From: Nocardia crassostreae
GTDB lineage: Bacteria > Actinomycetota > Actinomycetes > Mycobacteriales > Mycobacteriaceae
Direction of reading: 5' to 3'
Assembly: GCF_001613405.1 (NCBI RefSeq)
Contig: NZ_BDCH01000011.1
Span: forward strand, 186,001 to 250,000
Length of the DNA: 64,000 nt
This document shows positions 38,350 through 47,018 of the stretch, piece by piece. The notes under the pieces were generated by a model. The model had not been told where the DNA came from. It did not search any database and worked only from the letters and a program-made list of their open reading frames with translations. How positions within the stretch are numbered: the stretch's first letter is position 1; every line of letters begins with the position of its first letter. Position numbers and translations under genes: made by a program.

Positions 38350-38925
38350 CTAGACGTTGACCCCGTAATCGCGGGCAATGCCCGCCAGGCCGGACGCGTA
38401 GCCCTGGCCGATGGCCCGGAACTTCCATTCCGGCCCGTGCCGGTACAGCTCGCCGAAGACCATGGCGGTCTCGGTGGAGGCGTCCTCGGTCAGATCGAAG
38501 CGGGCCAGCTCCGCGCCGGTGACCGCGTCCACCACGCGAATGTAGGCATTGCGGATCTGCCCGAAGGACTGCCGCCGGTTGTCCGCGTCGTGAATCGAGA
38601 CGGGGAAGAAGATATTGGTGATCGTCGGCGGCATCCCCGCCAGATCGACGTTGATCACCTCGTCGTCGCCCTCGCCCGCGCCGGTGAGATTGTCACCGGT
38701 GTGCTCGATGGTCCCCTCCGGCGAACGCAGGTTGTTGTAGAAGATGAAATGCGCATCCGACAACACCCGCTGATTCGACCCGCAGGCCATGGCACTGGCA
38801 TCCAGGTCGTAGTCCGCACCGGTGGTCGTGCGTACGTCCCACCCCAGGCCGACCGCGACCTTGGTCAAGTTCGGGGCCTGTTTGGACAGCGAAACATTTC
38901 CGCCCTTGGCCAAGCTGACGCTCAC
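38350..38925 (-). CDS. TerD family protein
   Basis: A 191-residue TerD/CABP-type Ca2+-binding protein. It has VAVGLGWDVRTTTGADYDLDASA, HFIFYNNLRSPEGTIEHTGDNLTG, DDEVINVDL and RHGPEWKFRAIGQGYASGL, the family core with its calcium loops (DYDLD, GDDEVI). Genes of this family are named from tellurite resistance but also occur alone in actinomycetes, with roles in stress and differentiation. GAAGGAG precedes the GTG start. No other ter genes are nearby, so tellurite resistance should not be assumed. Confidence 0.92.
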   Translation of the reverse strand: MSVSLAKGGNVSLSKQAPNLTKVAVGLGWDVRTTTGADYDLDASAMACGSNQRVLSDAHFIFYNNLRSPEGTIEHTGDNLTGAGEGDDEVINVDLAGMPPTITNIFFPVSIHDADNRRQSFGQIRNAYIRVVDAVTGAELARFDLTEDASTETAMVFGELYRHGPEWKFRAIGQGYASGLAGIARDYGVNV

Positions 38926-39052
38926 AATTCTCCTTCCCCGCGGCGCAAGTACACCGCATCCCTTCCTGATTATGGTCGATACGGAGGCGCATTGTGCGCG
39001 TTCAAAACCGCACCGGGGGTAGGAGTTCCCTTAGAAATACCGGTCATGCACC

Positions 39053-39538
39053 TCAGTTACGGCCTGCCGCCATGGCTTTGAGCGTCGCGACCCGTTCTTC
39101 GAGGTAGCGAAGCTCACTCGGGTCGAGCACCGTGCGCCGGATGCCGCCCGCCACCGCGAACGCCGACTGCCGGTGATCGTCGATGGCCGTCACGTCGATG
39201 GCGACCGCGGTGTAGTCCGCGGCCCCCGGCATGGGGTCGGCGATCACCCGCGCCGTACCGCGCGCGCAGAGCGCCACATCGCCGCCGCCGAGGATCAGCA
39301 GCGCCACATCGGGCCGTTCCCGGAGCCGGGCCAGCGAGCCGCGATCGGATTTGAGACTGAGCAGGATGCGTCTGTCCCCGGCGCGCACCGGCCAGGAGAC
39401 CGGAATGGCATGGGGCGCTGGATCGGTGGTCACCAGAACGGCGATGGTGTCCAGTGGCCATTCGGGCAGGGTGTCCAATTCGGGATGGTCGGCCTGAGCC
39501 GTCGAGGGCTCCTGACGTTCCCGCGCTTCGGCTACCAT
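39053..39538 (-). CDS. PNPOx-like (FMN/F420-binding split-barrel) protein
   Basis: A 161-residue protein of the pyridoxamine 5'-phosphate oxidase-like split barrel. Visible features: DTIAVLVTTDPAPHAIPVSWPV, RRILLSLKSDRGSLARLRERPDVALLI, and the C-terminal helix SELRYLEERVATLKAM. The start MVAEARER at 39538 has GAGG upstream; the longer version from 39589 has none. Members bind FMN, F420 or haem and act as oxidoreductases. The cofactor and substrate are not determined by the sequence. Confidence 0.8.
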   Translation of the reverse strand: MVAEARERQEPSTAQADHPELDTLPEWPLDTIAVLVTTDPAPHAIPVSWPVRAGDRRILLSLKSDRGSLARLRERPDVALLILGGGDVALCARGTARVIADPMPGAADYTAVAIDVTAIDDHRQSAFAVAGGIRRTVLDPSELRYLEERVATLKAMAAGRN

Positions 39539-39885
39539 TCGCGTCACCTCACGATCGGATCTACACAGTGGGCTGGACTGTGTTGCCATGAAGTGTATGC
39601 CGTTGCCGCCGTGGCGCGCTGGCGTCCAAGTTGATCATCCGATTCGCGAGGCCCGGTCGTTCGCTTGGTTACAGATGTGAAAACACCGCAGGACCTGCGG
39701 GGTAATGGATTGACGAGAAGCGATAACGGCCTCATCATTCGTTACAGTCCCCCGTCTGATCGGGGTCATGCGAGTAACCGGCCGATGACCGCTCGGTGAA
39801 GCCGTCCGCCACCAGGGGCGTCGACGAACGCAACAGCAACAGCACATGACGCGGCAGGGCGTCCGGTGAACGAGTGAGGTGATCA
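39539..39885. other. 347-bp divergent intergenic region upstream of cpsY
   Basis: Divergent promoter region. It contains a 15-bp palindrome CCGCAGG-A-CCTGCGG (39686-39700) and a GGGG/CCCC-rich segment (CCCCCGTCTGATCGGGG, about 39749-39765). I see no RNA gene and no known riboswitch. Confidence 0.5.
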
Positions 39886-41313
39886 ATGGGTTTCGTGGGG
39901 CGTTCGGCGGTGGCGAATCTGGTGGTGTCGACAACGGTGATGGAGGATCTGCGCTATCTGCGCGGTGAGCTGGCGGCGGCGGAGGTGCCGTATCTGCTGG
40001 TGCGGGATGCCAATCATCGCCTGGTGCTGGCGGTGGACAGTCTGCATCGGGCGGCCCTACGGCGAGTGCTGGGCGCGGCGGTCGTCTGCGGATTCTCGTG
40101 CAATGAGAAGCAGCACAATGTGTTCCGGCTGGGACGGGATCTGGACCCGGCGCATCACGTGGATGTGGAACTGTGGGACCACCACGGTGACACCGTGGAG
40201 TGCCCGCGGCCGAACGCCTTGACCCGCAATGTCTTCGACCTCGCCGATGTCGAGCCCACCACGGTGCTGCTGTACGACGCCAGCTGGCCGACCCTGGACG
40301 GCATGTTCGCCCCGCATCCCACCGATGTCGGATTCGATATCGACATCGTGTTCTCCTGGGTGGACGGCAGCGATCCCGAATTCCGGGCGCGCCGTGCGGG
40401 AATGCTGGCGCAGGTGGTGGTCGGCGAGGGCGACGACGCCGATGCCCGCATCCGGCAGATCGACGAACTGCGCTACGCCCTGCGCTCGGTGCACAAGAAC
40501 GCGCCGTGGATCCGGCGCATCTTCATCGCCACCGATTCCCGCGTACCCGATTGGCTCGCCGACGATCCCAAGGTGACCATCGTGCGCGCCATCGATCACT
40601 TCTCCGATATGAGCGGGCTGCCGATCTTCAATTCCCATGCGGTGGAATGCCAGTTGCAGCACATCGACGGGCTCTCGGAGCACTTCCTGTACTCCAATGA
40701 CGATATGTTCTTCGCCCGCCCGGTGCGGCCGTCCATGTTCTTCACCCCCGCCGGTATCAGCCGCTATATCGAGGCGGGCACGCGCATCGGTCCCGGCTGC
40801 AACAACGAACGCCGCAGCGGTTTCGAGAACGCCGCCCGGGTGAATCGCGGACCGCTCCAGCAGCACTTCGGCCAGGTCATCATCCGGCATCTCGAGCACA
40901 CGCCGGTTCCCTTGCGCCGCAGCGTTCTGCACGAGATGGAGGCGGCCTTCGCCGAGGATTTCGCGCGCACCCGGGCCAGCCGGTTCCGGTCGGCCACCGA
41001 TATCTCGGTGACGAACTCGCTGTACCACTACTACGCCCTGCTCACCGGCCGCGCGGTCCCGCAGGAGGCGGCCAAGATGCGCGATGTGGACACCACCATG
41101 TACACCGGTCTCGCCCTGTTGGACGGGCTGGCGAAGCGGCGCAATGTGGATTTCTTCTGCCTCAATGACGGCAGTTTCCCGGAGGTGCCCGAGGCCGAGC
41201 GGGTGCGGGCGGTGTCGGAATTCCTGGAGACCTATTTCCCGGAACCCGCGCCGTGGGAGAAGCCCGATGCCTTGGCGGGCAGCCTCGACGCTTTCGAATC
41301 AGGCGCCGCCTGA
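39886..41313 (+). CDS. cpsY: Stealth family sugar-phosphate transferase (CpsY-like)
   Basis: A 475-residue protein of the Stealth family, which transfers hexose-1-phosphate units to make capsule-like polysaccharide phosphodiesters and includes the eukaryotic GNPTAB. CR1 is IDIVFSWVDGSDPEF near residue 151; CR2 is RQIDELRYALRSVHKNAPWI near 195; CR3 is EHFLYSNDDMFFARPVRPSMFF near 265; CR4 is NVDFFCLNDGS near 419. No signal peptide, so the reaction is cytosolic. In M. tuberculosis cpsY (Rv0806c) sits beside the phosphodiesterase Rv0805, and here the pair is conserved with a flavodoxin between. Confidence 0.9.
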   Translation: MGFVGRSAVANLVVSTTVMEDLRYLRGELAAAEVPYLLVRDANHRLVLAVDSLHRAALRRVLGAAVVCGFSCNEKQHNVFRLGRDLDPAHHVDVELWDHHGDTVECPRPNALTRNVFDLADVEPTTVLLYDASWPTLDGMFAPHPTDVGFDIDIVFSWVDGSDPEFRARRAGMLAQVVVGEGDDADARIRQIDELRYALRSVHKNAPWIRRIFIATDSRVPDWLADDPKVTIVRAIDHFSDMSGLPIFNSHAVECQLQHIDGLSEHFLYSNDDMFFARPVRPSMFFTPAGISRYIEAGTRIGPGCNNERRSGFENAARVNRGPLQQHFGQVIIRHLEHTPVPLRRSVLHEMEAAFAEDFARTRASRFRSATDISVTNSLYHYYALLTGRAVPQEAAKMRDVDTTMYTGLALLDGLAKRRNVDFFCLNDGSFPEVPEAERVRAVSEFLETYFPEPAPWEKPDALAGSLDAFESGAA

Positions 41314-41327
41314 GCCGAATCGCGCTG

Positions 41328-41777
41328 TCAGACGGGTGTCGGTACGGGGAGCTGCCCGGCCCATTCGCGGGCGTGCTGCTGCGGCCGGTGGTCGACCGAG
41401 GCGTCGTGCCGTGCGTGCTCGCCGACCTGTATCGCGCCCAGGGCGGCGAACTTTTCCGCGCAGATCTCGCCGCCGCGATTGAAGGTGTCGTCGTAGACGG
41501 TGTCGCCCAGCCCGAAGACCGCGAAGCGCAGCCCGGTCAGATCGGGCAGGCGATCGTCGAGTTGTTCGAAGAACGGTTCCGCGCCGGTCGGCAGATCGCC
41601 GGAACCGTAGGTGGAGCAGACCAGGACGTGGAAGTCGCGACTATCGAGATCGTCGACGTCGTAGTCGGACATGTCGTAGACCGAGACGTCGTGTGCGCCC
41701 ATCAGCACATCGGCAATGGCGTCCGCCGCCAGTTCGGCGGTGCCCATCTCGGTTCCGAACAGCACGACCACGCGCAT
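41328..41777 (-). CDS. flavodoxin domain protein, iron-box regulated
   Basis: A 149-residue short-chain flavodoxin. It has the FMN phosphate loop VVLFGTEMGTAEL, the STYGSGDLPTGA loop (the 50s/90s isoalloxazine region) and FAVFGLGDTVYDDTFNRGG, as in MioC/YqcA-like proteins. The ATG at 41777 is chosen because GGGAG lies five bases upstream; 41789 is also possible. An IdeR-type box (41811-41829) lies in the promoter. Flavodoxin replacing ferredoxin under iron starvation is a classical pattern and fits. It converges with cpsY (14 bp apart). Confidence 0.88.
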   Translation of the reverse strand: MRVVVLFGTEMGTAELAADAIADVLMGAHDVSVYDMSDYDVDDLDSRDFHVLVCSTYGSGDLPTGAEPFFEQLDDRLPDLTGLRFAVFGLGDTVYDDTFNRGGEICAEKFAALGAIQVGEHARHDASVDHRPQQHAREWAGQLPVPTPV

Positions 41778-41810
41778 GCGAACTCCCATCTTCCAACCCG
41801 AAATTCTTGG

Positions 41811-41829
41811 TTAGCTTAGCCTAGCCTGG
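41811..41829 (-). promoter_or_regulatory. IdeR/DtxR iron box upstream of the flavodoxin gene
   Basis: TTAGCTTAGCCTAGCCTGG matches the actinobacterial iron-box consensus TTAGGTTAGGCTAACCTAA at 14 of 19 positions. It is about 35-55 bp upstream of the flavodoxin start, in promoter position. The phosphodiesterase gene ends at 41843 on the other side, so the flavodoxin is the target. Confidence 0.65.
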
Positions 41830-41842
41830 GTTGGAGGGGGTG

Positions 41843-42922
41843 TCACGCCGCACGGCCGAGTGTGGGCGGTGCTTCCGGTGGTGTGTCGGGTTCAGCCGCC
41901 GCGTCGCGCCCGGTTGGGGGAATCCCACTCGCCCCGAACGGATTCCGGAGCAGTCGCAGGATTGCCTCACGCAACCGTCTCCCCATTGTCCTGGGGGGTG
42001 GCGGCGCGGCGGCGTAGGACATGAGAAATGCCCGCCGCGGGGGTATGACGATTCCGGCATCGGCCAGCCGCTTCGCCGCCTGCCGCGGGGCGGCCGGTTC
42101 GCCGACCGTCGGCCCGGCGCCGATCGGCACCACCGAATGCACCACCGTGTCCGGATAGACGTGCACGTAGTTGAACGCCTGCGCACCGTCGCGCCCGCGC
42201 AGGCCGCCGGTCTCGACGGCCAGATCCTGGCTGTAGCAGGTGGCCGAGGCGACCGACACCGGAATTCCGGCGAAGGTGGCGCTCGTCGAGAAGTGCAGGT
42301 GCCCGGCCAGAATGGCGCGCACATCGGTGCCGTCCAGGACGTCGGCGAGGCGGCGCTGATCGCGCAGTTCCACCGTCACCGCCAGGTCGAGGACGCACGG
42401 TATGGGCGGGTGGTGCATGGCCAGATTGGTGCCGAACGGCGCGGGCTCGGAGAGCACATCGCGCAGCCAGGCCAGCTGGGCGGTGCTGATCTCGCCGTAG
42501 TGGTGACCCGGCACGGTGGTGTCGAGGGCGATGATCCGCAGCCCGTCGAACACGTGCACGCGGTCGAACGGTTTCACCGAACGCGTTTCGCCCAACAGGT
42601 TTTCGCGGAGGGCGGCGCGATCGTCGTGATTGCCCGCGACCCAGACCAGCGGTGCGCCGATGCGGTGCGCGAACGGTTCGACCAGATCGCGTAGTCGCCG
42701 GTACGGGCCGGGCTCACCCTTGTCGGTGAGATCGCCGGTGAAGACGACGGCGGTGGGGGTGATCCGGCTGGCTTCGGCCTGCCCGAGTAGCTCGCGTAGG
42801 CGGGCCTCGGCGTCGACGTCGCCGTAGAGGTCCCCGGCGGCGATCAGATGCGTATCGCTGAAGTGGAACAGGACATGATCTGCCTTCGGATACTCGGCGA
42901 CTCTCGTGATGTACACGGACAT
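41843..42922 (-). CDS. metallophosphoesterase, Rv0805/CpdA-like cyclic nucleotide phosphodiesterase
   Basis: A 359-residue class III phosphodiesterase. Metal ligands: FSDTHL (Asp23, His25), GDLTDKG (Asp), GNHDDR (Asn-His), AMHHPP and GHLHFS. This set matches the binuclear (Fe/Mn) site of M. tuberculosis Rv0805 and E. coli CpdA, which cleave 3',5'-cAMP and 2',3'-cyclic nucleotides. The C-terminal 60 residues are Pro/Ala/Arg-rich, with a possible amphipathic helix. It neighbours cpsY as Rv0805 does. Whether cAMP is the true substrate is uncertain for this family. Confidence 0.88.
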   Translation of the reverse strand: MSVYITRVAEYPKADHVLFHFSDTHLIAAGDLYGDVDAEARLRELLGQAEASRITPTAVVFTGDLTDKGEPGPYRRLRDLVEPFAHRIGAPLVWVAGNHDDRAALRENLLGETRSVKPFDRVHVFDGLRIIALDTTVPGHHYGEISTAQLAWLRDVLSEPAPFGTNLAMHHPPIPCVLDLAVTVELRDQRRLADVLDGTDVRAILAGHLHFSTSATFAGIPVSVASATCYSQDLAVETGGLRGRDGAQAFNYVHVYPDTVVHSVVPIGAGPTVGEPAAPRQAAKRLADAGIVIPPRRAFLMSYAAAPPPPRTMGRRLREAILRLLRNPFGASGIPPTGRDAAAEPDTPPEAPPTLGRAA

Positions 42923-43060
42923 CCTCCCCGGCCAGTGGTGGTGCGCCCTTGAACTGCCTGCTTGCCGATTCCGTCGGAAGAATAGTCAAGCCTGTTAACT
43001 CCAGCGTGCCCACGTCCAGTGACGGCATGCTTGCGGGAAGGTGAGATTTACGTGTCGGGC

Positions 43061-44457
43061 CTAATGACGGAGGCTATCGGCCAGCAGCCGTGGATGTTCC
43101 TGCTCACGCTCGTGGAGCAAGGTGAAGTAGCGGCGCAGCATCAGGACAGCGGTGGTGGCCAGACCCGCTGTCAGGCCCCACCAGACCCCCGCCGCGCCCA
43201 ATCCGAGGGGGAAGGCGAGCAGCAGGGCAGTGGGCAATCCCATACCCCAAAGCCGATCAGGGACAGCCGGAAACCCGCCTTGGTGTCCTTGAGGCCGCGC
43301 AGCAGACCGACGCCGATGTTCTGGGCCGCGTCGAAGAACTGCAGCACGATGGCGATCAGCAGCAGGGTGTGCGCGAGCGCCACGGTGGCCGGATCGGTGA
43401 CATCCAGGAAGGGCCGCAGCACCCGGTCCGGGGCGATGGCGTAGGCCGCGCCGGTGACCACGGTGACCGCCAGCGCGTACCGCAGCGCCAGCCAGGCCAC
43501 CGAGCGGGCATGCCCGTATTCGTCGCGGGCGACATCGCGGCTCACCAGGATGGAGGCGCCGTGCGAGAGGCCGATGGCGACCTGGAACACGATGTAGACG
43601 ATCTGGTAGACGACATTGTGGGCGGCCAGCGCGGCGGCGCCGAGGCTGCCCATGACCAGCGCCAGCACCGAGAACATGCCCGCCTCGGAGCCGTAGGTGA
43701 GCGCGATGGGCGTGCCCAGCTTGAGTTCCTCGCGCACCGTCCGCATATGCACCGGCCACATGCGAAGGGGCAGTGTGGCACCGAGTTTCGCATCGCGGCG
43801 CACCATGGCCCAGAACACCCCGAAGGTGATCAGGAAGACCAGCGAGGTGGCGACGCCGATACCGGTGAGGCCGAGGTGGGGCAGGCCGAGCCAGCCATGG
43901 ATGAAGGCCAGGGCCAGTACGAGATTCAGCGCCACCGAGCCGATGGTCACCAGGAGCAGCGCCTGCGGCCGCTGCATGCCGACGGTGTACTGGCGCAGCA
44001 CCTGGAACCACAAGCAGGGCAACAGGCCCGGCGCGAGCGCCACCATCATGGGCCGCGCCTCGTTCAGCACCGCGGCATCCTGGCCGAGCCATTGCAGCGA
44101 CCAGCCGAGCCCGATGAGCAGTGCGCCGCCGAGGATTCCGGCGAGGGTCGCGATCAGGAAGCTGGAGCGCACCACCTCGCGCACCTCGTCATGGGTTGCG
44201 CGGCCGCGCTTCTCGCCACGGCTGACCACCGTCGCCACCTGATTGCCGGTGCCCGTGATCAATCCGACGCACATGGTGCGAATCTGATTGAACAGCACCA
44301 GCGCCAGCCCGCCCGCCGCCACCTGTTGCACGCCGAGCGTGCCCATGAGCGCGATATTCGTGGTGGACACCGCCACCTGGGCGAGCTGGGTCAGGGCAAT
44401 GGGCGTCGCCAGCGCGGTGAGCGCGCGCCCATCGGTTTGCCGTGGGGCGGTGATCAT
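43061..44457 (-). pseudogene. MATE-family efflux transporter, 1-bp frameshift near the C-terminus
   Basis: A 12-helix MATE exporter. The first ~405 codons (44457 down to ~43249) are normal, with QLAQVAVSTTNIALMGTLG, GTGNQVATVVSRGE and FNQIRTMCVGL. At CCCC (43245-43248) the frame changes: the original frame gives a nonsense tail and stops at 43171. The other frame continues with GMGLPTALLLAFPLGLGAAG, a proper MATE helix, and RRYFTLLHEREQEHPRLLADSLRH to 43061. One missing base (GGGGG to GGGG on the coding strand) explains it. The intact product would be ~465 residues. Start overlaps sbnA by ATGA. Loss of the last helix or two may inactivate it, or it may be a base error. Confidence 0.85.
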
Positions 44458-45554
44458 TTGGCCGCGGCCTCGCTGCGCTGCGCACCGGCGGGCACCAGGA
44501 TCGTGTGGGTGGCCGCGGGCCTGCGGGCGGCCTTGTGCGCCGGGGTGTAGCGGTCGAGCAGCTCGGCGAACCGCTGCTCGGTCTCCGCGTCCAGCAGATC
44601 CCGGTCGCTCATCCAGTCGTCGTCGAAGACGGTGTCGAGATACTTCTCGCCGCCGTCGCAGACGATGCTGACGACATGGGAGCCCGCCGGGAATTCGTGC
44701 ATGCGCTCGAGCGCCGCGTACACCGACCCGCCCGCGGAGCCGCCGATCATGAGGCCGAGTTTGGCGGCGATCACCCGGGCCGTGGCGAAGGCGTCCACAT
44801 CGGAGACCTTCACGCCCTCTTTGAGCAGGTTCAGGTCCTCGTCCACGATGCGGCCCGGATCCGCGCCCTCGGATGTCCCGGTGCCGGACTGCCAGTACGG
44901 CCCGGCCGGACCGCCGAAGGCAATGGAGCCCACCGGTTCCACGCCGTAGAGCAGCGGTTCGTGGCCGAGATCGCGCAGCCTGCGCGCGGTGCCGAACAGC
45001 GAGCCGCCGGTACCGACGGCGGAGATGAGCACTTCCACCCGCCCGTCCAGATCGGCCAGCAATTCATCGGCGAGGGCGTAGTAACCGAGTGCGTTGGCGA
45101 GGTTGTTGTGCTGTTCGGTGAAGTAGGTGTTGGGCGTGCGCCCTTCGCGCAGGGCCGCCGCGTTCTCCTCGCGCGCCGAGGTGGAAAGGCTGTCGTCGCC
45201 GTCGTCGGCGACGAACACCAGTTCCGCGCCCATGGCTTTCATCGAACGGAGTTTGTCCTTACAGGCGTGATTGTCGACTACCGCGGTGAAGCGATACCCG
45301 CGTTCGGCCGCGATAACCGCCAGACCCTGGCCGGTATTTCCGGACGTGGATTCGATGATGTGCCCGCCCGGTGTCAGCAGCCCGCGTTCTTCCGCGTCGT
45401 CGACCATGGCGCGCGCCATTCGGATTTTCGCGGCCCCGGTCGGATTCATGTTCTCGAGCTTGAGAAACAGCCGGGTGCCGGTGGCGGTGGCAGCCAGCTC
45501 GAACAGCGGGGTCCGGCCGATCAGGTCTGTCACGCGCGTGGTGACAACCGGCAT
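44454..45554 (-). CDS. sbnA: 2,3-diaminopropionate synthase subunit SbnA-like (PLP beta-replacement enzyme)
   Basis: A 366-residue cysteine-synthase-fold protein. PLP Lys lies in NPTGAAKIRMARAM; the substrate loop is ESTSGNTGQGLA; the phosphate loop is AVGTGGSLFG. SbnA proteins condense O-phospho-L-serine with L-glutamate to N-(1-amino-1-carboxyl-2-ethyl)-glutamate, which SbnB oxidises to L-2,3-diaminopropionate. The extra C-terminal ~45 residues and the adjacent sbnB favour SbnA over CysK. It is preceded by GAGGAGA and overlaps the MATE gene by 4 bp. A cysteine synthase role is a less likely alternative. Confidence 0.85.
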   Translation of the reverse strand: MPVVTTRVTDLIGRTPLFELAATATGTRLFLKLENMNPTGAAKIRMARAMVDDAEERGLLTPGGHIIESTSGNTGQGLAVIAAERGYRFTAVVDNHACKDKLRSMKAMGAELVFVADDGDDSLSTSAREENAAALREGRTPNTYFTEQHNNLANALGYYALADELLADLDGRVEVLISAVGTGGSLFGTARRLRDLGHEPLLYGVEPVGSIAFGGPAGPYWQSGTGTSEGADPGRIVDEDLNLLKEGVKVSDVDAFATARVIAAKLGLMIGGSAGGSVYAALERMHEFPAGSHVVSIVCDGGEKYLDTVFDDDWMSDRDLLDAETEQRFAELLDRYTPAHKAARRPAATHTILVPAGAQRSEAAAK

Positions 45555-45631
45555 GAACGTATCTCCTCGTGACGTAGGTGTTGTGCGTAAACGGGCAGTT
45601 CAACAACCTGGAAGCGGAGCTGAGGGCAACC

Positions 45632-46981
45632 TTAGTCCACTAGCTTCCATTCGAATAGTCGTGCACCGGGTGCATTGCGCAACACCACCTTGGGTGGAAT
45701 CGGCAACTCGTGAAACGACGATTCGTTGCTGTCCTGCTGGTAGCCCGCGGTATTGGGATAAATGAGTAAATCGTCCGTCGTGGCGAGCCGGGGGAGCGGA
45801 ATGCGCCGCCAGCTCAGCATGTCGGCTTCCAGACAGGAGGAACCGCCGACACAGGTCGGGGTGAGCGAACCGGGATACTCCGGCCAGAGCACCGGATCGG
45901 GCAGGTATTCACTGTCGAACCATTGTTCGGACAGGCTGAGACTGGTGCCGTTCGCGGTGAGGATCACATACGGATAACCGTGCGCGGAACGGACTTTCAC
46001 GCCCTGCACCCGGAAAACGGTGCAGCCCGCGCGATCCAGCAGCGCGCGGCCGGGTTCGATGGCCATTCGGATTCCGTTCGAGCGCAGCTGATTTCCGAGG
46101 TCGCCGTGGTCCAGAATGGCGGCCAGCATGGCCGGTCCGGGCACCGGGCAATGGTAGGGGTAATAGGAATCCGGTTCGGGGGCGCGATCGCCGTGGAACC
46201 AGCGTTCGTCGACGCCGTCGAGAAAGGCGTGCCAGGCCGCGGCGGGCACATAGTCCACGCCGAAGCCGCCGCCGATGGAGATGGTGGACACCGGATGGCC
46301 GAGGCCGCGCGCCTCCCGGCAGCGGGCGATCAGCCGCAGGGCCAGCTCGGCGCGGTCGGCGATCTCGTAGCCGGTGAGGTGGAAGCTGAAGCCCTCCAGG
46401 CGGATCGTCTCCGCGTCGACGAGGGTGAGCGCCAGATCGAGCTCATCGCCGGTCATACCGAACCGGCTGGTCGAGCCCGGCGGCAGCACGCGCAGCACCG
46501 CCCGCGACGGAATGCCGGTCGCGGTCAGGCGCGCGAGTTCGTCGAGATCGTCGATGGCGATCAGGGCGCGCTGCTGGGCCGACAGGCGCAGCAGCTCATC
46601 GGATTTGGCGGGCCCGGTCACCATGAGGTCTTCCCCGCGCACGCCACCGGCCAGCGCGGCGGTGAATTCGCCGACACTGGAGACATCCACGCCCGCACCG
46701 GTTTCCGCGCATGTGCGGACGACGGCGGAGGACTTGTTGGCCTTCTTGCCGTAGTAGATCGCCCCCACCACGCCTTTGCGCGCGAACACCCGCTGAAAGG
46801 CCTCGATATTGGCGCAGACCCGGGCCGGATAGAGCAGGTGGAAGGTGCCGCCGATGCCATCGGCGATCTCCCGCAACAATTTCGGATCCGCCAGCAGTCG
46901 CCGTTCCCACTCGTCGCGGTGCGCGGGCATCGGCGAGGCCGTGATGTCGGATAGGCCCGGCGGCACGGTCAGGGTCTTCAT
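45632..46981 (-). CDS. Y4yA/SbnH-like fold-type III PLP decarboxylase
   Basis: A 449-residue alanine-racemase-fold PLP enzyme related to diaminopimelate/ornithine decarboxylases. The N-terminal barrel has YYGKKANKSSAVV (Schiff-base Lys), VDVSSVGEF, FSFHLTGYE, ISIGGGFGVDY and IEPGRALLDRAG. The C-terminal beta domain carries GGSSCLEADML, which replaces the usual GPxCxSxD, as in Y4yA-type proteins. In staphyloferrin B synthesis SbnH decarboxylates a citryl-diaminopropionate intermediate. Here the substrate is unknown, but co-transcription with sbnA and sbnB points to a diaminopropionate-containing compound. It is 37 bp downstream of sbnB. Confidence 0.82.
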   Translation of the reverse strand: MKTLTVPPGLSDITASPMPAHRDEWERRLLADPKLLREIADGIGGTFHLLYPARVCANIEAFQRVFARKGVVGAIYYGKKANKSSAVVRTCAETGAGVDVSSVGEFTAALAGGVRGEDLMVTGPAKSDELLRLSAQQRALIAIDDLDELARLTATGIPSRAVLRVLPPGSTSRFGMTGDELDLALTLVDAETIRLEGFSFHLTGYEIADRAELALRLIARCREARGLGHPVSTISIGGGFGVDYVPAAAWHAFLDGVDERWFHGDRAPEPDSYYPYHCPVPGPAMLAAILDHGDLGNQLRSNGIRMAIEPGRALLDRAGCTVFRVQGVKVRSAHGYPYVILTANGTSLSLSEQWFDSEYLPDPVLWPEYPGSLTPTCVGGSSCLEADMLSWRRIPLPRLATTDDLLIYPNTAGYQQDSNESSFHELPIPPKVVLRNAPGARLFEWKLVD

Positions 46982-47018
46982 GAATTCGGGCAGAACTCTC
47001 TCCCCTCACTTCCCGGCG

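Noticed and set aside
38350-38925. Tellurite-resistance locus
   Set aside because: Only a single terD-family gene is present, without terA, terB, terC or terZ; such singletons have other roles.
44454-45554. Housekeeping cysteine synthase
   Set aside because: The sequence is CysK-like, but the C-terminal extension and coupling with sbnB, the PLP decarboxylase and an exporter under an iron box fit SbnA better.
45621-45639. Second iron box between the decarboxylase and sbnA
   Set aside because: GAGGGCAACCTTAG-like sequence matches only part of the consensus, lies within the terminus of a gene, and the operon is otherwise tightly packed.
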